Notes under the pieces: model-generated
What the model was told of the DNA's origin: nothing
The model's input: the letters and a program-made list of their open reading frames with translations, nothing else
The model's database searches: none
Translations under genes and position numbers: made by a program
Part shown: piece by piece, positions 46,301 through 61,900 of the stretch
Layout: every line of letters starts with the position of its first letter
Numbering within the stretch: position 1 is the first letter of the stretch
From: Chaunax sp. Z400
Taxonomy: Eukaryota > Chordata > Actinopteri > Lophiiformes > Chaunacidae
Direction of reading: 5' to 3'
DNA: 64,000 nucleotides
Assembly: GCA_037577475.1 (NCBI GenBank)
Contig: CM075202.1
Span: 7,984,001 to 8,048,000 of the forward strand

Positions 46301-49300
46301 AATTGATAAAACGGGTCCTAATTAGCTAACAGTGACATAATTTCCAGCACTCACATGGCCACGGCATCTTTGGGTCTCCCTGCTTTGATGAACCCGTCCT
46401 CAGCCTCAGGAAACTTGCCCTGGAAGATGAAACAGTGGCAGAATATCAGGATTAGCACTACATGCTGTACACAGACCATTCTCAGAGGCAGGGAGAAATT
46501 CAATGCAACATCACATCTACACACTGCAAACTGTTCTGTACCTGCCAAGATTTAAAATCTTAGATCAGGAAAAATGAGATAAATTATTGTGTTAAACTTA
46601 TTTGCTAGTTTTGTTTTGTTTTGTTTCGAATCGGCCTACTTGTTTCTAGACTGAACCAACTTATTTTAAGATTTCTGACAGATAATTTCACTAGCATTAA
46701 GTCATTCTCTCCTCAAATCTATTGTGTATTTCTTGTATTTTAGCTACTCCTTTTTGCAGTGCAGTAATTACTGGACTGAGGTTAAACAAATCTAAATAGA
46801 CATTAACTGAACACCCAATGGTTTTACAGCGGGTGTTAATGAGATGACCTGGTTTGTGGAGATGAAATAAAGACACAATGGCTTGGGAAATTACACAGAG
46901 GCACACTATGGACACCATATAGGTTAAAGTATGCAGCACGTATGCAGGACTAGGACAGATTTACCTGATCCTTCAGGTGCATGGCATGTTTGAAGTGGGC
47001 CTCAGGAATCTTCTCCTTACATGCAAGACGAGCCAAATCAAAGGCGTAGTCAAATAAACTGGAGAGTAAATGAAAAAAGAGTCGGATTCAACAACACAAA
47101 AACAGACTGAGGGATAACTATTCATTTGGATGTATAGATAGACTGATCTTAGAACCAGCAGGTGGATACCGTGAAGGAACATGTCCTGGGCCTCTTATCA
47201 GCTACAGTGCCCTCCTCTTATACTCTATTTAGCCCAGACACTTCACACATTATTAGGACACAAACGTTTGACCACCTTATGAGTGGCAAAATGTCCTCCC
47301 TCTTTTGACACTGGGTAAATGAGGAAGAATCACAGTGCGTTGGGTCTTAATGTTGTGATGCAACTCACCCTTTATCCAAAGCAATGTCAATGCTGTATTC
47401 CACGAGACCAAACTTGTTCAGCAGCTTGACGGCTGCCTCTCCTTCCAGGCTATAGGCCCACATGAAGGCCACCTGCTTGTGAGCATCAGCAGCTCCATGA
47501 CTCTTAGCCACCTGACACACAAAGCACACAGACACAAATATTTATTTATATATGTATAAGTATCCTGCAGCAAAGGTTTCCCTTACCACAGATAATCCCA
47601 AGAAAAACATTTGGTAAAAGCTATAAAGTTGCACTTTGCTCCCAACACAACAGTAGCAATAAACACTGTCAACAGGGATGCACATACTTATAATAATGCT
47701 GTGCCCATAAAGCCTAATCTGTCAGTAAAGCCTTACAATTTCATCCAAGTCTTCCTATTTAGCACATATTTGTTCCACATAGCTTTAATGCATCTATGGT
47801 GTTTTATTTACTTGTGATAATAAATACACCTGAAGACTGACACATCAAGGATGTGATATACTTTTCCCTAACAACAAGACCAAAGTGGATATACAAGGAC
47901 TGTAAGCAATGTATTATGGCTAATGTAAGTATTTGTTGACTTTAAAATTACAGTTCAGATGTTTGAAGTAAAAAAAACAACTCCACACGTCTTGGAGATG
48001 CAATAAGGTTAACAGTGAGCTAGCCATGAAAACAATTGTGTGTACGTACCCGGTATGCATCCTCCCACATGTTATTGTCCTTGTACATGTGGGTCGCAGC
48101 TTTCCACGCTCCAGCCTTCATGAAGTACTCCTCTGCCTCCACGAACTTTGATTCACCCTCCAATATCTACAAGGAAGAGTTATATGACACAAATCAATAT
48201 ACTGTCACATACAGACTGTAGAATTTGGATAAAATTTCTATATACACCACTGGCAAGTTAATAATTAAAATGGCCAGGTACAGTAAGGCCTCAGAAAACA
48301 ACATGATCCAACAACACAGGTCTGCTATTGTGCCCACTATCTACTGGTCAAAACTCGGATTAAGAATGAGGAGATCATCTTCTTTCACAGCTATGTAACA
48401 ACCTTGCTACATCCATGAAATGAAGTGATAGAAGTTAGCCTCAAGCTATGACTTTGACACAGCTGCGCAGGTTTTTTGAAATCCATTTAGAGAAAAATGG
48501 ATCAACTCTTTATTCAGCATATTAAAGAGACTATGGTAAAAAAAATATTTGGTTAATTGCTCCGAGGAATCGCTACTGTGGCATTTATGTCAACTTAAAG
48601 AGAAATTGAACGGCAACTTATTGGAATTTAGCTTTAGTTGTTGCTGTTAAGATTATCTGCCAGTTCCCCCTACAGTCTTGAGTGTACTGTATACCTTGGC
48701 AAGTCTCAGGTGGGTCTCTCTTAGCATGTCAGGGTAACATTTGGCCATCAGACGAGAAACATCATCATACATCCGATTGTTCTTGTACATGTTGATGGCG
48801 AGGTTTGGCTGCTCCACTGTGATAAAGAGCCTATACACACACACATACACACGTTAGAATGTCAAAAAAATCTAAGAGACAACTTTTAAAAAGACATTAT
48901 GGAAAACAGGGTCTGAAATTACCCCCTGTTAGCAGTTCATTACTATTCCTATTATTTTTCTTGCTGTAATTGGGCTGTGAAATAACTTCAAACATAGTCA
49001 TGCTAGTTTGCCTCACTCCATTTTCCAGCAGCCAGTGAGGGGACAGATTATTATAAATAAAGTGATCTCTATTTACCGCTCAGCCTCCTTGAATTTTCCT
49101 TGTCTCTTCTGCTCCTCAGCTCTGCTGATGTACAGCTCCATAACTTCCTCCTCAGTCATACATGTCACCGCCAACTGCAAACAAAATACACAAATTTAAT
49201 TTCCGTTTCTTGACCAAACCAATATCAGGACTCACAACACCCTTCATAACAATCTCATGAGTGTTGTCCATTTGTTAGCATTACACTGTGTAATCCAGTG

Positions 49301-52300
49301 AGACAAATGTGGTGGCCAAATGCATTGTTCCACTTTGACGAGAAAAACAGGAAAACTACATTTTAGCTTAATATTAGAAGTTTACCACAAATGCATATTG
49401 ATCTCTCTACTTTGTACATAGTGTTTGTCTAGATTGTCTCCGTACTAACCTTATGAGCTTCCTCCCAGCGTCCTGCTGTAGTGTACATCTCTATAGCTTC
49501 TTTGATGTGACCTCCTCTCACAAACAGTCGCTCTGCCTCCTTCAGGACAATACAGAAAATAAACACTAAATTAAGTTGGAAAATTAAAAAAAAACACCAT
49601 CTGAATATAATGAAAGCTCTGTAGATACTCATATTTCACATTATTTTGGAGTGCACCACTCGAAAATAAAACCTGGAATGTCCACAGTGCATTAATATAT
49701 TAAATGACATCCTTGCAGGGCAAGCTGAATACGAAAAACAACATGTGCTGATGACATAAAAAGAGGAGTGTGATTTGTTGCCAAAGTGTGTTGTTGATTG
49801 ACCAATTTAGGAGCTCTTGAGAGAAAGAAAGGGGGAACATCAACTTCAATATGAACAGATTTTTAGTTCATGAAGGCAAAAGTGATATTCCATGATTCTG
49901 TGACCTTGCACTAATGCTGGCATCAATGCAATCTTCATCTTTTCTGATTAAAAAACGTTTAGTAATTGTTTTTTCCCCCCAATAACTCTGGTGTGAGCTT
50001 TCTTCATTGTTTGAGTTATACTTTACTGCAACTTCCACAAGTTGAAAAGCTTGTTATCTTAATTGCTTTCTGTGAATATGCCCATAGAGCAAACAGACTG
50101 AAATGGCCTGCTATTTTCAGAGACTGGCAGTCTGCGGAGGCTGTTTGGCTCAGCTGAGCTCATCAGAATAAGGAGAGCACGGTGTGCTTCACCACCACTC
50201 TTCCTTTCTCCTCTCTTTGTATCTATACCAGATTTCTTTTCTCTTTTAAAACAGTCAAGTATTTCAAATATTTGGGCAACTAATGTATCCAACTTGTCAT
50301 TATTGCCAGGGTACCCTCAAGCAAACACAGTCACCACTGTTCCATGGAGACTAAAATTAAGTTTGTGTACTCGCACAAGATTTTGTGAATATGTCTGCAT
50401 TATGGGTGACTGAACATATCCCAGAGCGGTGGGCAGAAATTAACTGCCTGTGGCAAGATGTCACTTTATCCCTCAGACTGCCTCCATCTCACTGTTTGGT
50501 GTGGTGTTCAGGGAGCATAACAAACGTCAGGTGATACACACTTATATCAGATGATATGTTAAATTATAAAAAAGATGCCTGCTCTGTAGTGAGCAGAAAA
50601 CCTACGTTTTGGGGAATATGAATATCTTTAAATAGCAGTTTGTCATCTTAAGCTATCATCAACAAAGAATGTGTAAGTCATAGGTCAACTGTCTCACCCC
50701 CTCCCTCCCGTTTATGATTTCTTCTCCCCTTTTTAGCTGCCTCCAAACTTTGTCCCTCCTGTCTTACCTCATAGTCCTGCATGGAGGCATAGTGCCTAGC
50801 TATCATCAAGTAGTATTTTCCTACAGCTGAATTATCCTGTAAGTCAAGGATGCGAATTGCCTTCTTCCACTGATGATCCGCGATGGCTGCCTCGATGGCT
50901 TTACTTGAACACCTAAGAGGTTCGGGAAAGACAACAGACATGTTTGACTATGTTTGTATATGTGTTGCATGTATCCATTACATTTTATAAAATCAACATC
51001 AACACTGAAATGTAAATCATTTGTGTAGACACAAGTTTTGCTCCACCAAAAATAGAGAGACAGACAAATTCAAAGCAAATCAACTTTGGTTAATATTTAA
51101 CTTAAACCAAATATTTTTGTTAGGACTGAGGTACAGATTGAAACTTTTCTAGCAGAGAGCAGAAGCTTTAAAACTTTCATTTGGGTGTGTCATCCTCCCA
51201 TAGTCAAAATTAAGTTTCAGATAATTTTCCAACATGAAAAGCATAAAAATCTGGATGCCGATCACCTGTTTTTATTTGGAGTATTTGGAAATGAATGTGT
51301 TTAAAGATATGTCTTATCTCTCTATTATGGTCCTGGTAATGGTTTAAAGAACTATTGCCCATCTCTGCTAGATTGTTGCCCAATTTGTTTTCACTCCTCT
51401 ACTCTACATACCCTGCTTCAATGAAGTGGTTGATGGCGGCATCCATCTGTTTCCCCTCGACAAGGTAGTCTCCCCAGGCCTCCTCTAGTTTCACCACATG
51501 GCCAGGGAAGGAAACGCGAGCCAGCTCCACCGCTACAAGAAGCAAAAAGCAGAAACAATAATCTTCTGTTCTCCTATATTTGACTCAACAACATTCAACT
51601 GTCCAAGATCTTGTTACATCCCTTAGATTTACCTTTGTAAGACTACAGAGTGTACATCTTACTAGGTTTACTGTGAGGCAGTGTTTTGAGCTAAATGTTA
51701 ACATTAGCACGCTTGTTAAGCAGGTATAATGTTTGCTAAGTTCATCATCTTACTTTAGCATTAGCAAGGTAGCATTTTAGAATTAGCCAGGAACACTAAA
51801 TGAGGCTTTACAGTATGTGTGCGACCCACAACCAGATGATGTGAGAAGTGGCTATTAGCAGTTAGGAGCTAACTCAAAGAAGAAGAAAATTAATGGAAAA
51901 TGTCTTCAAAGTGCTGCGTATGTGAAACATTACACTAAACGCAGACGCTGCTGTGTTATAAGTCGTGCATCTTTTGCTCACGAAATACCAGCTCGGTATT
52001 TAAAATCACACACCAGAGCGCCGTTCAATGTTAACAAACAAAGGCGTAGCAGAGAAGGGAAACTCATGAAGGTACAATGAAAAATGAATGAGCCGTTTCA
52101 TTGTAGCACAGTTGTACAATCTCTGTGTAAAAGGGCCACTGCCACAATTTACAATATAGATTGAATCTATTCATTTCATCTTCATGTGAGTGATTTACCT
52201 TTCCCGAAGGCAACTCCTTTGCAGTAGCACGCCAAAGCTCTCTTTCTGTCTCCAATCTTCTCATACAAATCCCCTGCCTGTTCAGAGGACACAGAAAATA

Positions 52301-55300
52301 TCAATTTTAAAGACAAATCCACACATTAGAAAAATCCAATATGGTCACTCAGGATTGTTCAGGGTTGACAGAAATATAGTCGATACGGCCAAAAGTATGT
52401 GGGTATATTTTTTGGGGGCCATTTGTGAAGGCTTTAATGCTGCCCCTCATAGTTTCAATGTAGGTAAATCTTAATACAGAGGCAAACAAAAAATTTCCAG
52501 AAGTGTGAAGGGTTGTTATGGTAGTGGATGAATGCATATGGCTTTGGGAAGGGATGTTCCAACTATCACATGTGGGTGTAATGTCCTGATGTCCACATAC
52601 TTTTGGTCATATTACATTTATGTAGAGAACATGCAGACTTAATTGTTGCCTATTTAGAGTGTTTAACTATGAGGTACAAGCAGTTAAAAAGTTTTGTGTT
52701 GAGCTTGTTGTGGTAGGAGTTTCCAAAGCATGACTAAACCTGAAGTGTCCATTATAGGACACATTTTTATTTTTTTCCATTATGTGCCTCCTCTGTGATT
52801 TATCGCCAACCTCATTTCAACTACTCTACATCTTATGTCCTTTAGCAGGATGCTTGTTCAAACGAAAACCCCCAGTTTTGTTCCCTTTCCAAGCCTCTTT
52901 CCCATCTGTTACATAAACACAGATGGCTACAGTAGAAGAATTGAGTTCTTAGACAAACAGCTACAGAGAAAAACCACAGAAAAATAACAAAAAATGAGGT
53001 GAGACAGAATGTAAAACTGAATAAACAAAAAAAATGCTGTTCCTCTGTTTATACCTCTCCTCTCTTGTTATCTGTTAGGAAATGAGCTGAAAATTAGACA
53101 AGAGTAGCAAAAGCAGGAATAGAGGAGAATATTTATCAATATAGGTTAGCAGTACCAGATGTGGTCAACTCCACAATAAAGAAGTGTCCAAAGAATTTAC
53201 CACTATGACAGAGAAAGATAGACTTCACTCACTATTTCATAAATCTCTCCCTTGATGAGGCAGACAGCAATGCGGCTGATAGTGTCACTGTTGTTGATGA
53301 TCTCCGGTCGGCTGATGGCCAGTTTGGCGGCTTTGGCTGGTAGTCCGGCATTCAGATAGAGCTTGATGGCACCCCGGAAGTCTCCTTGTCTCTCCCTCAT
53401 TTCACCGGCCTTCCCGTGCTGACCTGTGTCCACTAACCATTTGTAATAGTTTTGACGCAGGTTGCCCAGCTCTGGGTGGCCCTAAAGTCATTTATGGGGT
53501 GAGAGTGGGGTTATGTCTAAGTTAGATGTAGGTTCAAATCAAGTGCCGGAAGAATTAGTCAACTGAAAGCAAAATTAACTGACGACTGCTTCAACATAAA
53601 ACTTTAAAAATTAACATAAAACAAAAATATCTTATAACTGATCCCTCTTTAAAGGATGTTTAAATCAAAGTTTAAATTGATCCCATTGATGATTCATTTT
53701 GAGTTCCATATCGTCCAAAGGACCAAGGACACCTTACAGTTCCCACAAGTAATATGTTCCTTAGCAAATCTCTGACTGACAAGTCAGCGTGTGCCTTTTG
53801 TATAATGAGGCTCGTTTTCGATCACGTTGGGGATCTACTGGGTTTTTTCTATTGCTTCTGGTCCTCAGATTTTTATAAAGGATCAAGTCTGCACTCACGT
53901 GTCAGTGTCCTCTACTCAGGACTTATCTAACTGAGTAGACCCAGAAAACACTGGCTAAAAGACTACGGCACAGAAAATGTTACAGTATGCAACAAACAGC
54001 GAGAACAAAATCTTCCTGAGGTAAAATGCATAAATGTAGTCGGTTCGATATTACCTTGGCTTCAGCGAGAGCAATGCTTTCGTCCCACATGTGGAGCTCC
54101 TGGTACATCTCTAATGCCTCATCAATGGCATTCTGCAGAGACAAGGTTACATAGCATATAAATAAATATAAAATCATCAAGGGTTAAAGTGGGATTTGGC
54201 AGATGAGGGAATCCTAAATTCTTGTGTTGCGACAAGAGCCAGACTAGGTCCAGAGAAAATATGTCATTTAATGAAATCACATTTACCTCTGACCATAGCC
54301 ATAAACCTTAACTCTAAAAGCAGTACAGCTTAATTAAATTATCAAATACGTTTCTTTTTTAAAAGCCGTGTGAAAGCCGGCCATCCTCACCATTATATCA
54401 GATTACTTAACTCGGTACCTTGTCTAGAATGACCTGACTTGACATCATTAACTGTGTAACTGCCAATTCAATTTATGTATTTGTCTATTTATTGTTAGAA
54501 TAATAAATTAATAATTAATTTATTAATTCTCTGATTGATTGCATGTCATGAGTCATAGCCAAGCAAAACACTGAATAATCTGAATGTGCAAAGTAACTAG
54601 TAACTAAAGGGTATGTGTCACCAACCTGCTCTGTGAAGTGCATCTCAGCCAGTTTGAAGTTCTTATTCAACATGGCCATGCGGGCTTTGACTTGGTAAAA
54701 TTCGGTTCCCTCTCCTCCCTGGTAAAACGAAAAAACACACACAGTAAATCACACACTCTCTCCAGTGACACACAGTTTGTGTTGAGAACATTTAGTTAAT
54801 TTGACATGTGTTTAATATGTCATGATCACTTTGGGGTTAAATTCAGTCTAATACAAATGACTAATCCCCTACTTGTAAAACAATCACTGATATTTAAGTA
54901 AAAAATGAACTGCACTGGGATTGATTCCAGTGGAGTTTTTGGTCTTCCCTGTTCCAAATGCAGATTTCCCATTTCCATCGTGTGAAGGATAAATCTTTAA
55001 AGCAAATATTACTGGATCACTCAGGTTATGCTGTATCAAAATGTCCAAATTTTCAGCTTTTAAAAATCAGTGTAGAATTCTGGCAATTAGTCATTTGATC
55101 TAAACATATTAGCATCACCACTCAAAGCTCTTTATCGCTTGCATATGCAGTATAATCAGTGCGTACATGCACTGTTGTGTCTTGCATAGGTGCTCATAGG
55201 AAACTCACCATTTCCTGTGAAACTTTGTCTGCAATATGGTTTGTTTGGTGCAGAAAACGCATAGTTGAGACGTCACCCAACGCAGCACAACACCTGGAAC

Positions 55301-55870
55301 ACAAAAGGGAAAGAAAAACAAGTGAGAACAAGAAGAAACACAGAAAGAAACGTTCAGTGGAATGAAGTTTGAAAGTAATCCTGGCTGGGAAAGCTCTGAA
55401 AATGTGTTTTTAATGAACTGAGATAAATTAAACCTTTTGTCTAACTTTCCGTCTAACTAGCCCTTGGATACGTTACAGTCTAAGTGGCTGAGAAATGAAA
55501 AGGCAAATTTTACTATTTGGCCACTTTATTGCCAACTCTCTCTGAACAGTTGCATCAGATTAATGAACAAGTCATGAAAGAATAAAGCTCTCTTTCTCAC
55601 TACCCTCCCTCATTAACATTACCCACTCCAGACAAAACTGTTCCTTTCCCCGATTTCATGATTTATGCAAATCAAGCCGATGCTTAATGAACAGAATATG
55701 CATTATTAATGACAGAGAATTCAAATTTGAAAAGTTTCTCAAAACAGAGAGAAATAAAGTTGGAGAGAGAGAGAGAGAGAAAAAATGCTTATAATAGAAA
55801 ATATTTTTAAAAATGTCTTTGATGATTAACGAAGTTAGAGAGGCAAGTCAGGCTGGGACACAGTCATCTG

Positions 55871-55917
<47 letters not shown>

Positions 55918-58900
55918 TTACTGACCTCTCTGCAATATGCAGCTGCTGAGCCTCTAGGGCCAGCTTGCTGAGCATCTTCCACATGGCCTCAGTCTCTGGT
56001 GACATCTCCAGGGTCTCAAGGAATGCAGTGGCTCTACAAACACACACAGACATAAAGGTGAATCCGGCAGCAGGACAAACCATTATATGACAGAACAGAG
56101 CAGAGGCGGTGTAACACGCATGTATGAGAACAGTTGTACACTGATCACAAATACAAAGTCGAGAAGTTCAAATGTGACTATAAATGTAAAAAGAAGAAAA
56201 ATGAAGGAACCAATTATGAGATGCACACCTTTAGGGCCCCTAAAAAGCATGTGTGTGTTTTTGAGATGTGGATAAACCACATCTCGCTATGTACGGACGG
56301 ATGGACAAGAGTAACCCTACATGCCCTCTTTGGTAGGGGCATAAAATTACAGCACTGCAGTAGACTTGGGTTATTTCAAATTCAGCAGCGGGATTGGCAC
56401 AGTGAAGTGTTTCAGTGATAACATTTTGCATCTGCTGGATAAAAGGACATCTGGCCTGTTCTGTTCAGCCTACAGTCTCTGTGGCTGTGGCCCATAAAGA
56501 CAGCGAGCAGTTGGAAGGCAGCAATGTATGAGTTCAAACTTACCTGTCATAGTCACCATCATCAACAGCAGTACCAAACTCTATGAGGCCTTCGTCCAGT
56601 GTGTACGACACAGTGTTGACACCCTCAGTCACGATCACATCGGTCTTCCCTTCAGCTTGTTCCAGATTCACAACGTCTCCCTGTAAAAGAGAAGTGAAAT
56701 CAATTTAAACCTGAATCAGAGACGGGGATGTTGCAGTGCTTGAACGTAAAACAAGAACATATACTATGTTGGACATACAAAACATATGATCATCTTATGA
56801 AATAGAATAATTTTTATAGATTAAACTACTAAGCTGAATATGAAATAGTTCAAATTAGCTCCAAATCAATTAACAACATTGGAATGTTGCTAATGCATTA
56901 ATTCATCACAATCATACAACATAAAGTAATATAACATTTATTGGAGCCACTTTTCTGCATTAAATGTTTTTTCTTCTGACACTTTAAGGGCATTTTGTTA
57001 ATGTTATTTTATAAACATTTACTTGTCGTGTAATATTTTTACAGTCTGGTAAGAGTACTTTTACTTACGGGTGTGAATCCCTCCTACACTACTGTGATTA
57101 TTGAATTTATTATTTTCCGTTCGTTCATTAGAGCTATACCAAATTCAGTGTGGTGCTAAATCAATAAGCTCTATTGAGTAAACTCCCACAAAATGCAAAG
57201 TGTTCCCAGCATGAATTAAAATGTAATTTAAAATTGAATACAATACAATAAAACTATGGGCCAAACAAGAAGTCGGCTTGTACAACAGCAATATTTTTAC
57301 CATAAGCTGTTTGTTATTTGTCTGGTTCTTATTATTAATCAGAACAAAACAACAAAACACAGAATATTTACAAGCTAAAAAAAAAACCAGATGAAAAAGG
57401 CCACCATGAGTATTCATGTAACCTGATGGAGACGTTGGTTTTTGCTCCAAACAAACACAAACTCACACATGGAAAGGAAACAAAGTCTCACCTTGATTGG
57501 GAACATGGTGATACTCTCTGGGCTGTCGATGCTGTACAAGATGCAGAGGTTTCCCCTGTTTTGGGCCACCACCACATCACTGCCAGGCAGCCACTGGACA
57601 TAGGAACAGAAACTCAGGACTGTGGATTTCACGCCAGTCTCTATGTCATACAGATGGAGCTGAGGAGGAAGAAGAGGGAGAGAGATATATAAATATAAAT
57701 AAATAAGATATAGATATATAATAAATGAATAAATATATTTCTGGGCAGGAGAACAACTTTAAAACTTTATATTTAGGGGAAACAGTTATTACAAAACATC
57801 CATGGGCTATTACAGAGCCTTTGGAAGTCATTCAAAGGTAATTAGGTTTCTATGAAGATCTAAGTATTCCACTATATTTTTCTTCTTGTTTTTCTGATCA
57901 GCATCTTTCTAGGTCATGTTTTAGTCTGGATGATGTCCCTACTTTACACTACAACATGTTACCAAACACCCCTGAAGATTATTCAAGATGAACATACACC
58001 TGTGCCAGAAGGACGTTTTATATGCTGGGACAGAACCACTTTTACTATCAGTGAAGAGAAATGTTGCTCAAAGAAAAAAAGTACTAAGTGACTGTGCTTG
58101 ATTTACAAAATCTACATATCAAGGTTTGACTACTTTGGCTTGAACAAAGTAATTTCCACTAGCTCCATATGAATACTCACACTGCAGTCTATTCTACTCT
58201 GATGAGTTAACATTATGTATATTCTAGAAGCTACAGTGGCTCCCCAAGCACTTAATATGTATGTGAGTGTATGAAAGACTGCCCACTGCTGTAATCAGCT
58301 ACCTTAATACCACCCCCCCCGCCATTTTTGATAATGATATGTCTATAGTTTCACCCTGGAGCTCAGCAGGTTAGGTTTTAATGCAATGAGGAGAAGCAGC
58401 CTGTTGGGTTCTCTTGAAAGTAAGTTTCAACTAAAGATTATACAACTTGACTTTTTATGATGTCTTCCTTACTAGAAGTGCAATGAGTACGATGTGAATA
58501 TCCAAAAATGTGAAATAGTAAATCAATGAAGTACATTCAGTTTCATTTTTAACCACTACGCTGATGTCATGCTGGACATCTCATCTTTATGCACCATCAG
58601 TGCTGAATTAAAGCACTGAGGTACTTAAAAGTACTGAAAAAAATCCAGCCACATCTTCCCAAATGAAAAGACATGTATTTTGCACGGACGTCACTGTATG
58701 CCATATAGGTGCAGCTAAAACTTCAAACCTACATATCCTCGTCCCTCAGAGAAGACATTACAGCCATGGGATGGTGCACCAGAACAACTTAGGGTACAAG
58801 CGATGAGAAAATATCAAATAAGGGAATCTGAATGTATCATATCACAAGGAGAAGCAATATTGCCATTATACATGTTTTGGGTGATGGCCAAAGCTATAAC

Positions 58901-61900
58901 TTTAGACAGGAACCACCCAAAGTGCTGATTTTTCTATTTTACTTCACTAATCATCATCTTGTCTATCCTTTGCCCTCTCTGCCTTTAGGCCTCCCTCATG
59001 GTTTCCTCTCTTACAATACCTCAGGGTGCTGAGGCTTCATACTCACTCGCAGCTTCTTGTCCCTGAACAACAGTTTGCGTCCAGTTTCATTGAGCTCCAG
59101 CCAGTCAATCTTTGAGTCGTGACTGATGGTTCCCAGATTGACGCCCCTGGCCAAGTCCACTGAGGGGAGGAAAAGATGGCAAATTAGCAGTATTAAGACT
59201 GGTCGTGATAATGTATGACAAAAATCTGCCATTTATTCAAGAGTCGAAATCAGCCAGGCATTTTATAATTGTTAATGATTCCATCAGGCATAGTGAGCAG
59301 TTCCCCTACTCGAAAAATTTAACTGCTCTGGGATTAAATTGATATTATTAGTCTGCTGATACATCAGGCCTACATGAACTTTTTAATTAAAAAGGAGTAC
59401 GGTCCAGTCAGTATGTTCCACTAAATTGTAAAGTTTAATAGATGATACACTAAAATTATTGTAGCAGAAGTACAGGAGTTTAATATTATTACCATTATTA
59501 TAAGAGTAATCATGTATAAAAACTGACTATGTTACAGTAATGGCAGCGACATCAGCATCCTATAAAAGCTGCAGATTGAAAATGTTCTCCAATCAAATGT
59601 ATGGTCCTTTGACGGTGAATAACACCAATATTTGGATGATAAATGTCTACTTTGACTGGAAAAAATGCTTTGTCGTGAGAATAATAAAAGGAATTGAGCT
59701 TTAAGATTGAATACAAGTACCAAACATTAGAAATCAGCAGTTTTTTGTTGAACAGTACAGGTGCTTAGACCTCAATCTAGGAGTCAAATATCAAATCCAC
59801 AAAATCTCTTTTCACAAACACACATTCTTACCAATAGCAATGGTCTTTATGTCAATCAGATATGCAAGCTTCTTGTTGTCTTCAGCTCCTTTCTGCTTCC
59901 TCTCATTTAGACGAATGCTACACAAACACACACATTTAGTAAAACAGATTGGAGAGTGCAACATAACTGAATTCACACCGGTGTATCATGTAATTGTTGA
60001 AACCAGCCACAGCTCAGCGTAATTGACTTCAGTTGCTGTTCATCGTACTTGAAATCCCAGGATACCCCTGATCATCATGCTGTCATGCTACAGTGTGCAG
60101 TCAGTTCTGACACTTTTGACAGGGCTGAATATTTTAACGTGGATGTGTGCTAACTAGCAGGCCAAGTCTCACACTCCAGAAGTCTTACTAACAGTATACC
60201 TGGAATTTATTCACAGCTCAATACACCCATCTAATGGACAGAGCTGGAAACACGAATGATCAGGGACTCCTCACACAGTCAGAAAGATGGTAGTAATAGG
60301 TGCATAGATGCATACATGTATAGACAGAGTGACTGTCACAAGGCTAAAAATGCTAAATGGTCACTAAAATATGCAATTTTCTACCTTAACGGTGACACAT
60401 TGCATCAAGACATTAATTTAAATTTGAGCCCAAATATTTCTCAGTAAAACTAACCAACATCCTGACTCATTCTGAGACACCTTTGATTGTAGAACCCCTA
60501 AATTTAACATTTAAGCTGATAAAATGGCTGCATTTTTTATACTGTTATATTTAAATAGGATTTAAATACTTCTTTTTAAAAGAAGACATTCAGCAAAATA
60601 GTCAGTATAATAGTGTCTTCCGTTAGTTCTTTGAAACCTTCGTGGTCATAGTGTAATAACTTAATAAGGTGTGTTTTTCTTGTGTGACTGGATCTACCTG
60701 ATGAGGTGAGGGTTCATAAATTCAGTTCTGACTGATCCCAGGATCTCGTTGTTACTGTACTCCACCAGACTCAACTCTCCAGCATTAAAGATCATACAGA
60801 CCTGAAACAGAAAATACAGTACAATAAAAACACAGTGGCATGCAACATGGTAAAGGTCACATTGTACAAGTAAGATGTGTTTAGCTTCTTTTTAAGAAAA
60901 TGTTTCGTGACCTGGCTTCCCTGATATGTTTAAGTATTGTGTTCCATCGCTTTGGGCCATAATTGAAAAAAGGTGCTTCACTAATTTTCTTTTGGGCGAC
61001 AAGACATGACCTGAAACCTCCTACCGTGAGAGCATTGGAATTATATACTGTGTTTTATTGCGCCATTGTCTCAGCACTGCTGTAAAGTGGTTTGGAAAAA
61101 CAACACATACTGTACATGGAAAAAAGACCCTTAACAGCCTTCTTAACAACAGTCTTCACATTGCCAAAAACACACACGTGTACTTACTGCTTCATTTTCA
61201 AAGAAGAACTTCTCATTTCCACCAGAACCGGGCCATGGAACCTGAAAGAGAGGAAGCAGAGTCAAGGCCTCATTTCAAAATACACTCACTGCAAATTATA
61301 CAATAATCTGAGGCACGGTTCATCTCAGTTTACTGTGAGAGGACACAAGGAGCCGTAGAAGATCCCACATGATGTGATATGACACAAACTTGTTTTCATT
61401 GGAACTATCACCGAATTATTTTGTCTTCCTCCACCCAAACAATTTTGATACCACTTTGATTGGGATGGTTAAATCAATACTAGAGATCATTGAAAGTATG
61501 TAGGTGAGAAATGTTTTTTAGTGATTTGGGTGAAGCCCTTTAAGTCATACCTCACTCAGTTTATTTTTCATCATGTCTCCCAGCAGGAGAGTATCAGAGG
61601 TGTGAGCCACCAGGTAGCGGTCTTTGCCCATGATTTTGACTTCCTCTATCTCATAGCCAAAATCGGACTTCAGGATCACCCGTCTTCCTGTTGAGAGGTT
61701 CTTTACTATCACCTAGAGGAGGAGGGAGAGAAGATTTCTACATCATATGAAGAAGGAGTCAAACAAGACTAAAAAAAGCACAAGAAATTCATTTCTCTTT
61801 CATTTCATTTGTGTTTTCTGAATAATTTGGGTGATAAAAGCCTGATGAAAGCATATTGAGCAAGAACAGCACAAAAAAGCCAAACATCATGTCAGATTCC

